The notes: generated by a model not told the origin, from the letters alone. DNA of 64,000 bases from Ferrovibrio sp. MS7 (GCF_038404985.1 NZ_JBBKBA010000001.1:896001-960000), one strand, 5' to 3'. Shown: positions 34,702 through 43,401, numbered from the stretch's first letter. Numbers and translations: made by a program.

Positions 34702-34788
34702 GACGTATCGTTGGGGCAGCCCTCCCCGATGCCGGCCCTTCCCCCACGACAGGCTTTCGCTTCGCCTGAATCCGGCTAAGCTGGCGGC

Positions 34789-35727
34789 ATGGGGAAACGC
34801 CTGCCGCCTTTGCTCGCGCTTGAAGCCTTTGATGCCGCCGCCCGCCATATGAGCTTCAAGGCGGCAGCCGGCGAACTCAACCTCACGCCCTCTGCGATTA
34901 GCCACCGGGTCAAGGCGCTGGAGCGCCATCTCGGCCTGCCGCTGTTCCGCCGGCTCAACCGCGAGATCCGCTTCACTGAAGCGGGCCAGGATTATTTCGG
35001 CAGCGTGCGCCGGGCGCTGGACGAAGTGGCGCGCGCCTCGCAGCGGCTGCAGGCGCCAAGCCAGGGCGACGAGCTGCGTGTCTCCGCCGTGCCCTTCATC
35101 GCCGCCGCCTGGCTGATCCCCAATCTCGAAAGCTTTCTCGATAGCCAGCCCGGCCTGCGGCTCTATGTCGAATCGACCCAGCGCAACGCCGATTTCGCCC
35201 GCGATCCGGTCGATGCCGCGATCCGCTGGGGCCATGGCCGCTGGCCCGGCCTGTCCTCGACGCGGCTCGCCAGCATTTCGGTAACGCCGGTGGCCTCGCC
35301 CAAACTGATGCAGGGCAGGGGCGCCTTGCGCGCGCTGACCCGGCCGCGCGACCTGCGCGACCATACGCTGATCCACCTGTCTTACTTACCGAAAGCCTGG
35401 GACCGCTGGCTGGCGGCGGCGGGTGTTGCCGGCCTCAAGCCGAAGCGCGAAATCTGGGTCGACAACATGCAGCAGGCGATTGATGCCGCCGAACGCGGCA
35501 TCGGCATCACGCTCGGCGTCACGCCGCTCTTGGCGCCGCGCCTGCTGGAACAGCGGCTGGTGATGCCGTTCGGCCTCGAATTGTCGGAGAATTATGCCTA
35601 CTGGTTTGTCTGCCGTCGCGCCGAGGCCGACCGGCCGAGGCTCAAGGCATTGCGCGACTGGCTGGTGCAGCTTCTGGCCCAGGCCGATGTCCAGATGAAG
35701 CTGCTTCAGGCGAAGCGGCCATTTTAG
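34789..35727 (+). CDS. LysR-family transcriptional regulator (GcvA type)
   Basis: The 312-residue regulator has an N-terminal winged helix-turn-helix with L-E-A-F-D-A-A-A-R-H-M-S-F-K-A-A-A and L-T-P-S-A-I-S-H-R-V-K-x-L-E, the GcvA subgroup pattern. It ends with a LysR substrate-binding domain. Its usual partner gene is not adjacent: a hydrolase follows in the same direction 38 bases later, and a dispersed repeat precedes it. The target and effector are unknown. Confidence 0.92.
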   Translation: MGKRLPPLLALEAFDAAARHMSFKAAAGELNLTPSAISHRVKALERHLGLPLFRRLNREIRFTEAGQDYFGSVRRALDEVARASQRLQAPSQGDELRVSAVPFIAAAWLIPNLESFLDSQPGLRLYVESTQRNADFARDPVDAAIRWGHGRWPGLSSTRLASISVTPVASPKLMQGRGALRALTRPRDLRDHTLIHLSYLPKAWDRWLAAAGVAGLKPKREIWVDNMQQAIDAAERGIGITLGVTPLLAPRLLEQRLVMPFGLELSENYAYWFVCRRAEADRPRLKALRDWLVQLLAQADVQMKLLQAKRPF

Positions 35728-35765
35728 CGGTTGTCTCTGCCCTGGCCTGGCGCCATGGTCGCGCC

Positions 35766-36644
35766 ATGACGCAGATACCCGAACCGGAAAGCATCAGCCT
35801 CACCGCCGCCGATGGCCGCCGCCTCGCCGCGACCTATTACGCCCCGCTTGGCGATGCCGGCCTGAGCCTGCAGATCAATTCCGCCACCGCCGTGCCGCGC
35901 CGCTACTACGATGCCTTCGCCCGCCACATGGCGGCACGCGGCATCGCGGTGCTGACTTTCGATTACCGTGGCATTGGTGAGTCGCGCGGCGGGCCGGCCG
36001 AGGCTATGGAGCATTGGGGCGCGCTGGATGCCGTGGCGGCGACCGACTGGCTGCTGGCGCAGCGGCCCAATGCCGGGCTGGCTTTGCTTGGCCATTCCTT
36101 CGGTGGTCAGGTGCTTGGCCTCTCGCCGCATATCGGCAAATTCAAGGCTGTCATGCTGGTCGGCTCGCAAAGCGGCTACTGGCGCCACTGGCCCGGCCTG
36201 CGGGCGAAACTGCGCATGCTGGCGCTGTGGTATCTGCTGATCCCGGTGCTGACCCGGCTGCAGGGCCAGATGCCCGGCGCGATCTTTGGTGGCGAGCCGC
36301 TGCCGCGCGGCGTGGCTTTGCAATGGGCGCGCTGGGGCCGCTCACGGCATTATATCTCGGATGAACAGGGCCAGCCGCTCCGGCCCTATAATCACCTGCT
36401 GCGCTCAGCCCTGCTCAGCCTCAGTTTCAGCGATGATACGATTGCGCCGCGCCAGGCCGCCGATGCGCTGATGGACTATTACCCGCAGGCGCAGGTCGAA
36501 CGCCGCCATGTCGCGCCGGGTGATTGGGGCCTGCAACAGATCGGCCATTTCGGTTTTTTCCGCCGCGCCATGCCGGTGCAATACTGGGACATGGCCGCCG
36601 ACTGGCTGTTGCACCAGTCCGGAGCGATGACGCGCGCCGCCTGA
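35766..36644 (+). CDS. alpha/beta hydrolase family protein
   Basis: The 292-residue product has an alpha/beta-hydrolase fold. The nucleophile elbow is GHSFGGQ near residues 102-108, an oxyanion strand V-L-T-F-D-Y-R-G is near 61-68, and a Y-G-I-G-E-S-R-G-like cap residue pattern follows. Asp in S-D-D-T-I near 225-229 and His in G-H-F-G near 258-261 complete the likely triad. There is no signal peptide. The substrate is unknown. Confidence 0.85.
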   Translation: MTQIPEPESISLTAADGRRLAATYYAPLGDAGLSLQINSATAVPRRYYDAFARHMAARGIAVLTFDYRGIGESRGGPAEAMEHWGALDAVAATDWLLAQRPNAGLALLGHSFGGQVLGLSPHIGKFKAVMLVGSQSGYWRHWPGLRAKLRMLALWYLLIPVLTRLQGQMPGAIFGGEPLPRGVALQWARWGRSRHYISDEQGQPLRPYNHLLRSALLSLSFSDDTIAPRQAADALMDYYPQAQVERRHVAPGDWGLQQIGHFGFFRRAMPVQYWDMAADWLLHQSGAMTRAA

Positions 36645-36662
36645 TCCACTATATCCGCATCC

Positions 36663-37565
36663 ATGCGGATCGAGCCGATATGGATTGGTATAAGCGCCGG
36701 CCTCGGCGCCGGCGCGCTCTGGGGCCTCACCTTCATCGTGCCGTTGCTGGTGCCGCAATTCGGCGCCGTCACGATCACGGCGGCGCGCTATCTGGTTTAT
36801 GGCCTGCTGTCGCTGCTGCTGCTCAGCCGCCGGCCGCTGCGCGATCTGCTGCGCCGCCACTGGCGCGCGCTGCTCGGCCTCGCCGTGCTGGGCAATCTCG
36901 GCTATTCGGTGCTGATGGTTTTGGCCGTGCAGCGCACCGGCGCGGCGCTCACCGCCTTGATCATCGGCTGCCTGCCGATCGTGGTGCCGCTCTCGGTGGC
37001 CTGGCGCGATGCCGCCTTGCTGCGCCGCCTCAGCCTGCCGCTGGCGCTGATCCTCGCCGGCCTGCTGCTGCAACAGACGCCACAGTTGGATGGCCGGCTC
37101 GACTGGCTCGGCATTGGCGCCGCGCTCGGCGCGCTGGCGGTGTGGAATATCTATGCCCTGCTCAATGCCCGGCATCTGGCGCGGCATCCAGACCTCGACG
37201 CCGCCGACTGGTCGTCGCTGATCGGGCTTGGCTGTCTGCTCGGCCTGCCGTTGCTGCTGCCGCTGTTCCCGCTCTTCGATGGCAGTCTGCCGGATGTGCC
37301 GGCAACAGCCTGGTGGCTGCTTGGCGGCACGGCCTTGCTTACCGGGCTCGGTTCCGCCTGGGCCGCCACCTGGGCCTGGAATGTCGCTTCACGGCGCCTG
37401 CCGGTGGCGCTGGCCGGGCAATTGATCGTGTCGGAAACCCTGTTCGCTTTGCTCTACGCCTTCCTGCATGAAGGGCGTGGGCCGGATGGCCGTGAATTGC
37501 TGGCGATGCTGCTGGTGATCGGCGGCGTCAGCCTCGGCGTGCGGGTGCTGCACCCGAAACAGTAA
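36663..37565 (+). CDS. DMT superfamily transporter (EamA family)
   Basis: A 300-residue membrane protein with ten hydrophobic helices in two five-helix repeats. The first helix carries W-G-L-T-F-I-V-P, and the EamA-type A-A-R-Y-L-V-Y and A-L-T-A-L-I-I-G-C-L-P segments are visible. Such transporters export or exchange small metabolites. It starts 18 bases after the hydrolase stop, so they may share a transcript. Confidence 0.9.
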   Translation: MRIEPIWIGISAGLGAGALWGLTFIVPLLVPQFGAVTITAARYLVYGLLSLLLLSRRPLRDLLRRHWRALLGLAVLGNLGYSVLMVLAVQRTGAALTALIIGCLPIVVPLSVAWRDAALLRRLSLPLALILAGLLLQQTPQLDGRLDWLGIGAALGALAVWNIYALLNARHLARHPDLDAADWSSLIGLGCLLGLPLLLPLFPLFDGSLPDVPATAWWLLGGTALLTGLGSAWAATWAWNVASRRLPVALAGQLIVSETLFALLYAFLHEGRGPDGRELLAMLLVIGGVSLGVRVLHPKQ

Positions 37566-37602
37566 CTGTGGCAGTATCCTCCCAATCCGGGAGGAACCAG
37601 CC

Positions 37603-38019
37603 ATGCCGCTGCCGCAGCCGATCCATGACCGCATTCAGAATCTGCTGATCAATTCACCGCTCGGCAGCCGGCTCGGCCTGCAACTGCTCGAAGCCGAGCC
37701 CGACCGCGTATTGCTCGGCCTGCCGTTCCAGCCCGGCAATGTCACCGTCGGCAGCATGGTGCATGGCGGCGCCATCGCCACGCTGATCGACGTGTCGGGC
37801 ATGGCCGCCGCCGTGTCCAATGCGCCGCCGGAAAGCCAGCACCGCGCCGCCACCGCTTCCCTGGTGGTGAATTATCTTGGGCCGGCGAATGGCGTGGAAA
37901 TCCGCGCCGAAGCCCAAGTGCTGAAACGCGGCAAATCGCTGGTGGTCAGCCGCATCACGGTGCGCGACGCTGCCGGCAACCTGGTCGCCGATGGCACGGT
38001 GACAAGTAAATTGGGCTAG
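37603..38019 (+). CDS. PaaI family hotdog thioesterase
   Basis: The 138-residue product has the hotdog thioesterase motif M-V-H-G-G-A-I-A-T-L-I-D, with the catalytic region near residues 47-60, and ends V-A-D-G-T-V-T-S-K. It would hydrolyse acyl-CoA or related thioesters in the cytoplasm. A GGGAGGAACC ribosome site precedes the ATG. It lies between the EamA transporter and the ECF41 promoter. Confidence 0.93.
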   Translation: MPLPQPIHDRIQNLLINSPLGSRLGLQLLEAEPDRVLLGLPFQPGNVTVGSMVHGGAIATLIDVSGMAAAVSNAPPESQHRAATASLVVNYLGPANGVEIRAEAQVLKRGKSLVVSRITVRDAAGNLVADGTVTSKLG

Positions 38020-38022
38020 GCC

Positions 38023-38049
38023 TGTCACAGAATGGCGGCCCGCCACGTC
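38023..38049 (+). promoter_or_regulatory. ECF41-type promoter
   Basis: TGTCACA at 38023-38029, 16 bases, then CGTC at 38046-38049 lies 29 bases before the start of the carboxymuconolactone-decarboxylase-like gene. It matches the TGTCACA-N15/16-CGTC element described for ECF41 sigma factors (recalled), which control their own operons. Confidence 0.85.
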
Positions 38050-38077
38050 TTGGGGGTATCGCAACAGGAGATCCGCC

Positions 38078-38611
38078 ATGAACCATGCCCTGACTGAAAA
38101 ACTCGCCCGCGTCGAAGCCTCGGAAGCCCGGCTTGGCGGCGTCCGCCTGGATTACATGCGCGAGATGGCGGCGCTTGGCTCCGCCGTGTTCGAGCGCATG
38201 GAGGCATTCGGCGCGCTCGCCCATCAACAGGGCATGCTCAAGCCAGAACAGGCGGCGATCATCCGCTTTGCCACGCTCGGTGCCATCCAGGCCGATGATT
38301 GCGGTGAATGTGTGCAGATCCATGTCAATCTCGACCGCGCCGCCGGCACCGATCCCGCCCTGTTGCGCCTCGCCCTGGCGCGGCAACCGGAAAAACTTCC
38401 GCCCGCCTATGGCCTGGCCTGGCGCTTCGGCCAGGCGGTGGCACGGAATGCCGACGACATGGAAGAACTGCGCCAGGAACTGGAAGCCATCATCGGCCGC
38501 GCTGCCATGTTCGAACTCGGCTTCGCGCTGGCCTGCATGCGGGTCTACCCGACACTGAAGCGCGCCACCGGCTATGCCTTGAGCTGCAGCAAGGTGGAAA
38601 TCGCGGCATGA
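38078..38611 (+). CDS. carboxymuconolactone decarboxylase-family (AhpD-like) protein
   Basis: The 177-residue helical product carries the CxxC-x3-H motif of the CMD/AhpD family (C75, C78, H82 in D-D-C-G-E-C-V-Q-I-H). It is likely a redox-active enzyme. CAGGAGATCC precedes the ATG. Its stop overlaps the ECF41 sigma factor start (ATGA at 38608), so they are coupled. ECF41 sigma factors are known to pair with CMD-type or other redox enzymes (the COE set). The substrate is unknown. Confidence 0.9.
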   Translation: MNHALTEKLARVEASEARLGGVRLDYMREMAALGSAVFERMEAFGALAHQQGMLKPEQAAIIRFATLGAIQADDCGECVQIHVNLDRAAGTDPALLRLALARQPEKLPPAYGLAWRFGQAVARNADDMEELRQELEAIIGRAAMFELGFALACMRVYPTLKRATGYALSCSKVEIAA

Positions 38612-39471
38612 ATTCTCACGCCGACATCTTCGAGCGCCACCGCCGCCGCCTGCAGGCGCTGGCCTACCGCATGCTCGGCAGCCTCGGCGAGGCCGAGGAT
38701 GCGGTGCAGGACACGTATCTGCGCTGGCATAACCAGGAGGTCGCCGCTTTGCGCAGCCCGGAAGCCTGGCTGGTCACCGCCTGCACCCGGCTTTGCATCG
38801 ACCGCCTGCGCGCCGCGAAAGTCGAGCGCGAAGCCTATACCGGCCCGTGGCTGCCGGAACCGGTGGTGTCCCCCGATGCCGGCTTCGAGGTCGAGCTGGC
38901 GGAAAGCCTTTCCATGGCTTTCCTGCTGGTGCTGGAGCGATTGTCGCCACCGGAGCGCGCCGCCTATCTGCTGCGCCAGGCTTTCGATTACGAGTATCCG
39001 CAGATCGCCGAGATCCTCGGCAAGTCGGAAGCCGCGTGCCGGCAACTGGTCAGCCGCGCCGAGAAGCATCTGCGCGAGGAACGGCCACGCTTCGGCGCCG
39101 ATGCCGCTGCCGCGCGCGACCTGGCGAAACGGTTCGCGGCCGCCACCGAGAGCGGTGATCCGGCAGCGTTTGCTGGATTGCTGGCGGAAGATGCCCTGAT
39201 CTGGTCGGATGGTGGCGGCAAGGCGCAGGCGGCGCTGAACGTGATCCACGGCGCCGACCGCTGCGCCCGCTTCTTCGCCGGCATCGCGCGCAAGCGCCGC
39301 GCGGGCCATGAACGGCGGCTCTGCCGCGTCAACGGCCAGCCCGGCTTTGTCGTGTTCGAGAACGGGATGCCGGTCTCGGTATTCACGTTTGAAATCGTCG
39401 AGAACCGTATCCGCAGCATCTTCGTGGTGCGCAACCCGGACAAGCTGGCGCGGCTGGAGTTGCTACACTAA
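38608..39471 (+). CDS. ECF41-family RNA polymerase sigma factor with SnoaL-like C-terminal domain
   Basis: The 287-residue product has sigma regions 2 and 4 and a C-terminal SnoaL-like extension. The three ECF41 signature motifs are intact: W-L-P-E-P at residues 81-85 in the linker, D-G-G-G-K at 201-205, and N-P-D-K-L at 276-280. In this family the extension acts as a built-in regulator instead of a separate anti-sigma factor. It is coupled to the CMD gene and preceded by a matching ECF41 promoter, so it is probably autoregulated. Its 3' end overlaps a convergent gene by 9 bases. Confidence 0.95.
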   Translation: MNSHADIFERHRRRLQALAYRMLGSLGEAEDAVQDTYLRWHNQEVAALRSPEAWLVTACTRLCIDRLRAAKVEREAYTGPWLPEPVVSPDAGFEVELAESLSMAFLLVLERLSPPERAAYLLRQAFDYEYPQIAEILGKSEAACRQLVSRAEKHLREERPRFGADAAAARDLAKRFAAATESGDPAAFAGLLAEDALIWSDGGGKAQAALNVIHGADRCARFFAGIARKRRAGHERRLCRVNGQPGFVVFENGMPVSVFTFEIVENRIRSIFVVRNPDKLARLELLH

Positions 39472-40272
39472 ACCCAGCCGCAGCAGGCGGCCGAAGCCCG
39501 GTACTGCCTCCTCGACGCCACCAAGCCGCAGGCAATGCCAGGCCAGAGCCTGGTTGCTGGTGACGATGGGTTTGCCGATCTCCTGCTCCAGCGCCTCGAT
39601 ATGCGGCACCAGGCGGAGAGCCGTGCAGGAAACGAATACCGCATCGGTGTCAGGCGCGGCGCGGCAAAGGTCGCGCACCGCCTGCACGGCGGTATCCGGC
39701 GTCACGCGGTTCACCATGCCGCCATTGGCGATGTTCCAGGAGGCCATCGCCGGCACCGCGAAACCCTGCTCGATCAAATAGCCGCGCATGGCGCGGTTCA
39801 CGTCATCCTGATAGGGCGAGAGGAAAGCCAGGCGGTGCGCACCGAGCCGGCGCAGCGCCAGGCAGCCGGCTTCCATCGGCGTGGTGCAATGGATGTCCGG
39901 GCGGGTCTGGCGCAGCAATGCATGCACGCGCGGAATGCCGATGCTGAGCGAACCCGAGGTGCAGCCGAATGCCATCACTTCCAGCCGCAGGCCGGGCAGC
40001 AGCAGGGCTGCGGCATCGCTCAAACCGCCTTCCATGCGGCGCAGGGTTTCCAGGTTCACATTGCCGGCATGGTGCAGGATGCGGGTGACGTAATGCGCCA
40101 CGCCGGGTTGGTCCCAGATGCGGCGGCATTCTTCTTCGATGGTCTGGTCGCCAGACAGCGCGATCAGGCCGATACGCAGCCGCGGTCCCATGCCGGCATC
40201 CAGCTCATAGGGCAGGTTCTGCAGGTCAATGGCCAGTGTGGAATCAGACGCGGGGATGGGGGCGGCAGACAT
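39463..40272 (-). CDS. Asp/Glu racemase-superfamily enzyme (maleate isomerase/arylmalonate decarboxylase-like)
   Basis: The 269-residue product has the superfamily's two catalytic-type cysteines: Cys104 in F-G-C-T-S-G and Cys216 in V-S-C-T-A-L-R, spaced as in maleate cis-trans isomerase, arylmalonate decarboxylase and EutA. A S-P-Y-Q-D-D-V-N-R motif lies between. The ATG at 40272 is chosen over an upstream codon at 40317. No ectoine genes are nearby, so EutA is only one option. It is convergent with the ECF41 gene. Confidence 0.85.
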   Translation of the reverse strand: MSAAPIPASDSTLAIDLQNLPYELDAGMGPRLRIGLIALSGDQTIEEECRRIWDQPGVAHYVTRILHHAGNVNLETLRRMEGGLSDAAALLLPGLRLEVMAFGCTSGSLSIGIPRVHALLRQTRPDIHCTTPMEAGCLALRRLGAHRLAFLSPYQDDVNRAMRGYLIEQGFAVPAMASWNIANGGMVNRVTPDTAVQAVRDLCRAAPDTDAVFVSCTALRLVPHIEALEQEIGKPIVTSNQALAWHCLRLGGVEEAVPGFGRLLRLGLV

Positions 40273-40442
40273 GGCAAGGCTCCTTCTGGCGCCAGCCTGC
40301 CACAATTGCCACGTCAAGGAAACCGTAATTGACTAAATCGTCAATAACGCGCGGTGCTGGAAAGAGATTCGTGCTGCCGCGAGAGCGGTGGCGAAAATAT
40401 AAAGTTGTCATTGCCGCCGGGCCCTACGGGCCTGTGCGCCCA

Positions 40443-40461
40443 CGAACGCCTCTGGCGTTCG
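40443..40461. repeat. short perfect hairpin
   Basis: CGAACGCC and GGCGTTCG pair across a TCT loop, in the spacer between the racemase-like gene and gshB. It lies close to a half unit of the palindromic repeat at 40504-40530. Confidence 0.6.
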
Positions 40462-40503
40462 CGCGCTTACAGTGATCCGGCGATCTTGGCCCACCTGGCA
40501 TGA

Positions 40504-40530
40504 GATGCCCGCATCAAGTGCGGGCATGAC
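40504..40530. repeat. dispersed palindromic repeat, half unit
   Basis: GATGCCCGCA...TGCGGGCATGAC is the right-hand half of the composite element at 34631-34701. It ends 15 bases before the end of gshB and may act as its terminator. Confidence 0.75.
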
Positions 40531-40545
40531 GCATTTTGGTCGGGC

Positions 40546-41502
40546 CTAAGCCATTGCGCGGCGGGAGAGCGCGTCCTCGATGGCATTCCAGATTTCCGCC
40601 TCGATCTTGGTGCCGTTGAAGCGGTTGATCTGCTGGATGCCGGTGGGCGAGGTGACATTGATCTCGGTGAGATAGTCGCCGATCACGTCGATGCCGACGA
40701 AGATCAGGCCGTCGCGCTTGAGATGCGGGCCGATCATCTCGCAGATTTCTTCCTCGCGCTTGGTCAGCGCGGTCTTTTTCGGCTGGCCGCCGACATGCAT
40801 GTTGGAACGCGCCTCGCCTTCCGCCGGCACGCGGTTCACCGCACCTGCCGGGCGGCCATCCACCAGGATGATGCGCTTGTCGCCGGCGCGCACTTCCGGC
40901 AGGTAGCGTTGCACGATCACCGGTTCGCGGCTCAACTTGGTGAACATCTCATAGAGCGAGCCGAGATTCTCGTCGCCGGGCTTCAAGTGGAACACGCCGG
41001 CGCCGCCATTGCCGAACAGCGGCTTGAGGATGATGTCCTTGTGTTCGGCGCGGAATTCCTTGATCGCCTCGAAGTCGGAGGAAATCAGCGTCGGCGGCAG
41101 CAGGCCGTCGAAATGCGTCACGTAGAGCTTTTCCGGCGCATTGCGCACGGCGACCGGGTTGTTCACCACCAGGGTATGCGGATGGACATGCTCCAGCAGA
41201 TGCGTGGCGGTGATATAGGCCATGTCGAAGGGCGGATCCTGGCGCATCAGCACCACGTCCATGTCGATCAGGTCGATCAGTTCCGGGGCGCCGAGCGTGA
41301 AATGGTTGCCGCGCTCATGGCGCAGCCGCAGCGGGCGGGCGCGGGCCAGCACGCGGCGGTCATGGAAGCTCAGGTCCTTGGGCAGGTAATGCCACAACGT
41401 ATAGCCGCGCGCCTCGGCCTCCAGGCCGAGCACGAAGGTGCTGTCGCCATCGAAATCAATACTTTCGATGGGGTCCATCTGGATCGCCACCTTCAACGCC
41501 AT
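40546..41502 (-). CDS. gshB: glutathione synthetase
   Basis: The 318-residue product is a bacterial GshB of the ATP-grasp type. It begins [12 protein letters not shown] and has M-R-Q-D-P-P-F near residue 86, the N-N-P near 113-115, and the grasp loop G-N-G-G-A-G-V near 162-168. It also has A-G-D-K-R near 206-210 and S-P-T-G-I-Q near 296-301. It joins gamma-glutamylcysteine and glycine using ATP. It lies downstream of the sirB1-like gene by 21 bases on the same strand. Confidence 0.96.
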   Translation of the reverse strand: MALKVAIQMDPIESIDFDGDSTFVLGLEAEARGYTLWHYLPKDLSFHDRRVLARARPLRLRHERGNHFTLGAPELIDLIDMDVVLMRQDPPFDMAYITATHLLEHVHPHTLVVNNPVAVRNAPEKLYVTHFDGLLPPTLISSDFEAIKEFRAEHKDIILKPLFGNGGAGVFHLKPGDENLGSLYEMFTKLSREPVIVQRYLPEVRAGDKRIILVDGRPAGAVNRVPAEGEARSNMHVGGQPKKTALTKREEEICEMIGPHLKRDGLIFVGIDVIGDYLTEINVTSPTGIQQINRFNGTKIEAEIWNAIEDALSRRAMA

Positions 41503-41523
41503 GGCCTTACCCTCTTGCTGGTT

Positions 41524-42354
41524 CTAGTTAAGCTGACGGCGAATGTGGTGCAGAAAGGCCTGCGCCTCAAGGCTTGCGCCTTCACTTCCCGACAGCACCA
41601 GGAAACGTTCGGTGGCGGCGATGGATTGCCGGATGCGGCCGCGCTTCTCCTCCACCAGGCCCAGTTCGCGCCAGGCCGGGGCGAATTCCGGCGCCAGCAT
41701 CAGCATGCGTTCCAGCATGGTGGCGGCGCGGTCGGTGTCGCCGGCCTTCCAGGCCCGCGACTTGATGTTGTTGGCCAGGCGCAGCAGCACTTCGCGCGCC
41801 TTCATCGGCCGCACATGTTCGGGCCGCAATTCCTGCTCGCCGCTGATGCGGCGCAGCAATTCGTTCATGATCGGCGGATCGGCGATGCGGCCGAGATGGA
41901 AGGGATCCAGCACCAGGCTGCCATCGTCGCCTTCGACGCGGATCAGGAAATGGCCGGGAAAATCCAGGCCGTCGACGCGCCAGCCTTGCGCGCGGCCGGC
42001 ATGGATATAGAGGATGCCAAGCGCGACGGGCAGGCCGAGCCGGCGCTCGATCACCCGCATCAGGTCGGCATTGGCCGGATCGTCGTAGGTTTCGTTGTCG
42101 CCGCGATAGCCGAACTCCGCCGCGATCACGGCGGAAAGCGCCAGCGCGCGGGCGCCGGCCTCACTCCCGGCCTCGGCAGCGGCAACGGTGGTGACAAGGT
42201 CGCCGAGATGGCGGCGATAAGGCGCGAGGTCGGCGCCGGGGCGGTCCAGCGCCGCCAGCAGCAGGGCGGCTTCCGCGATATCAAGCTGATCGTCCGGCAC
42301 GGCGCCCAGCGACTTGAGCGCTGTTTCGATCGCCTCCGTGCCGGTCGCGGTCAT
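41524..42354 (-). CDS. SirB1-family protein (transglutaminase-like with TPR-like tail)
   Basis: The 276-residue product is a SirB1 homologue: E-F-G-Y-R-G-D-N-E-T-Y-D-D-P-x-N-A, R-x-G-L-P-V-A-L-G-I-L-Y, and G-W-R-V-D-G-L-D-F-P-G-H-F-L-I-R are its core motifs. A helical repeat-like C-terminus follows. The usual catalytic Cys of transglutaminases is not evident, as is common in this family. Its role is unknown. It lies between the BON lipoprotein gene and gshB on the minus strand. Confidence 0.9.
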   Translation of the reverse strand: MTATGTEAIETALKSLGAVPDDQLDIAEAALLLAALDRPGADLAPYRRHLGDLVTTVAAAEAGSEAGARALALSAVIAAEFGYRGDNETYDDPANADLMRVIERRLGLPVALGILYIHAGRAQGWRVDGLDFPGHFLIRVEGDDGSLVLDPFHLGRIADPPIMNELLRRISGEQELRPEHVRPMKAREVLLRLANNIKSRAWKAGDTDRAATMLERMLMLAPEFAPAWRELGLVEEKRGRIRQSIAATERFLVLSGSEGASLEAQAFLHHIRRQLN

Positions 42355-42362
42355 CTGCGGTT

Positions 42363-42977
42363 CTACACCGGCCGGCGGCGCGGATCGTTTTTCAAATACA
42401 CATGGCTGACCACGCGGCGCACCCCCTTGATGGTGCGGGCATGATCGGTCACGCGCGTCAGCTCGGCCTCGCTCTGCGCCAGGCCCATCAGGTAGATCAC
42501 GCCATTCACCGTGTCGATGCTGTAGTTGATATCCACCACAGAGGAATCGCCGGTCAGCTTGATGCGGAGCTGGCTGGTGATCCAGGTGTCGTTGGCGGAA
42601 TCGATCAGGCTGCCGCTCGGCGCGATCACCAGTTCGTTGATCACTTCCACGGCGCGGCCCTGACTCCAGGCGAGGCGCTCGGCCTCGTCGCGGTCTTCCT
42701 GCTTCTGCACCACGCCGGTCAGCAGCACGCGGCCTTCATACACCGTCACGCTCACCTTGCCGAACAAGCCAAGATCCTTCTGGAACATGCGCTCGTTGAT
42801 GGCGAGCTGGATGCCCTTGTCGTTGGCGGCATTCTTGGCGCCGCGCTCCTCGGAAGCGGCAATGCCTGCCGTGGCACCGGCGCCGACGGCAACGCCGACG
42901 CAGCCTTGCAGGACCGGCATGGCCCCGAGCAGCAGCAGCATGGGAAGCAGGCGGATCGCGGAAGCGTTACGGGTCAC
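42363..42977 (-). CDS. BON-domain lipoprotein
   Basis: The 204-residue product starts at a GTG (42977) preceded by AAGGAGA. It has a lipoprotein signal with lipobox L-Q-G-C near residue 26. Two BON domains follow, with V-L-L-T-G-V-V near residue 86 and G-V-I-Y-L-M-G-L-A near 165. Such proteins (OsmY/DolP-like) act in the periplasm on outer-membrane integrity. It lies between yraN and the sirB1-like gene in the rsmI operon. Confidence 0.92.
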   Translation of the reverse strand: MTRNASAIRLLPMLLLLGAMPVLQGCVGVAVGAGATAGIAASEERGAKNAANDKGIQLAINERMFQKDLGLFGKVSVTVYEGRVLLTGVVQKQEDRDEAERLAWSQGRAVEVINELVIAPSGSLIDSANDTWITSQLRIKLTGDSSVVDINYSIDTVNGVIYLMGLAQSEAELTRVTDHARTIKGVRRVVSHVYLKNDPRRRPV

Positions 42978-43029
42978 GCGGACTCTCCTTAGGATGAAGC
43001 AAAGCAATAATGAAGTTGCGGCGACCGGA

Positions 43030-43401
43030 TCAGGCTCCGGGCCGCCAGGCATCCGGGATATGGTGTGGCAGCCGCCAGGGCGCAAGCAGCAGCGCGTCGA
43101 AGCGCAGCACCACCTGATCATGGTCGGGCAGCCTTGCCCAGAATACCGAAGCGGCCCGCGCAATGCGATGTTTTTGCCGGGCCTGCACCGCTTCCGCCGC
43201 CTCTGCTTGGCTCAGCCGCCATTTTACTTCCACTGCCGCGAGTACGGCGCCGCGCCGGGCAAGAATATCCACCTCGCCGCTGCCATGGCGGAAGTTGCGG
43301 GCCACGATCCTGTAGCCTTTCAAGCGCAGCCACCAGGCCGCCAATGCCTCGGCGCGGCGCCCGGCCTGCTGCCGGCTGCGGCGCGCGGAACCGGCCTTCA
43401 T
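43030..43401 (-). CDS. yraN: YraN family protein (UPF0102)
   Basis: The 123-residue product has the YraN nuclease-like core: G-S-G-E-V-D-I-L near residues 40-47 and A-A-V-E-V-K-W-R near 54-62, an Asp-Glu-Val-Lys arrangement like restriction-type nucleases. It starts with a basic R-R-S-R-Q-Q-A-G-R-R-A-E-A helix. Its start overlaps the rsmI stop by 4 bases. The rsmI-yraN pairing is very common. Confidence 0.93.
   Translation of the reverse strand: MKAGSARRSRQQAGRRAEALAAWWLRLKGYRIVARNFRHGSGEVDILARRGAVLAAVEVKWRLSQAEAAEAVQARQKHRIARAASVFWARLPDHDQVVLRFDALLLAPWRLPHHIPDAWRPGA

Noticed and set aside
33691-35376. Long antisense reading frame of 561 codons
   Set aside because: It lies opposite folD and the LysR gene, has no ribosome site, and its product is low-complexity and His/Arg/Gln/Ala-rich, as expected from a high-G+C shadow frame.
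40723-42444. Plus-strand frame of 573 codons opposite gshB and the sirB1-like gene
   Set aside because: The minus-strand genes have strong motifs; this frame is a shadow with His/Gln/Arg/Ala bias.
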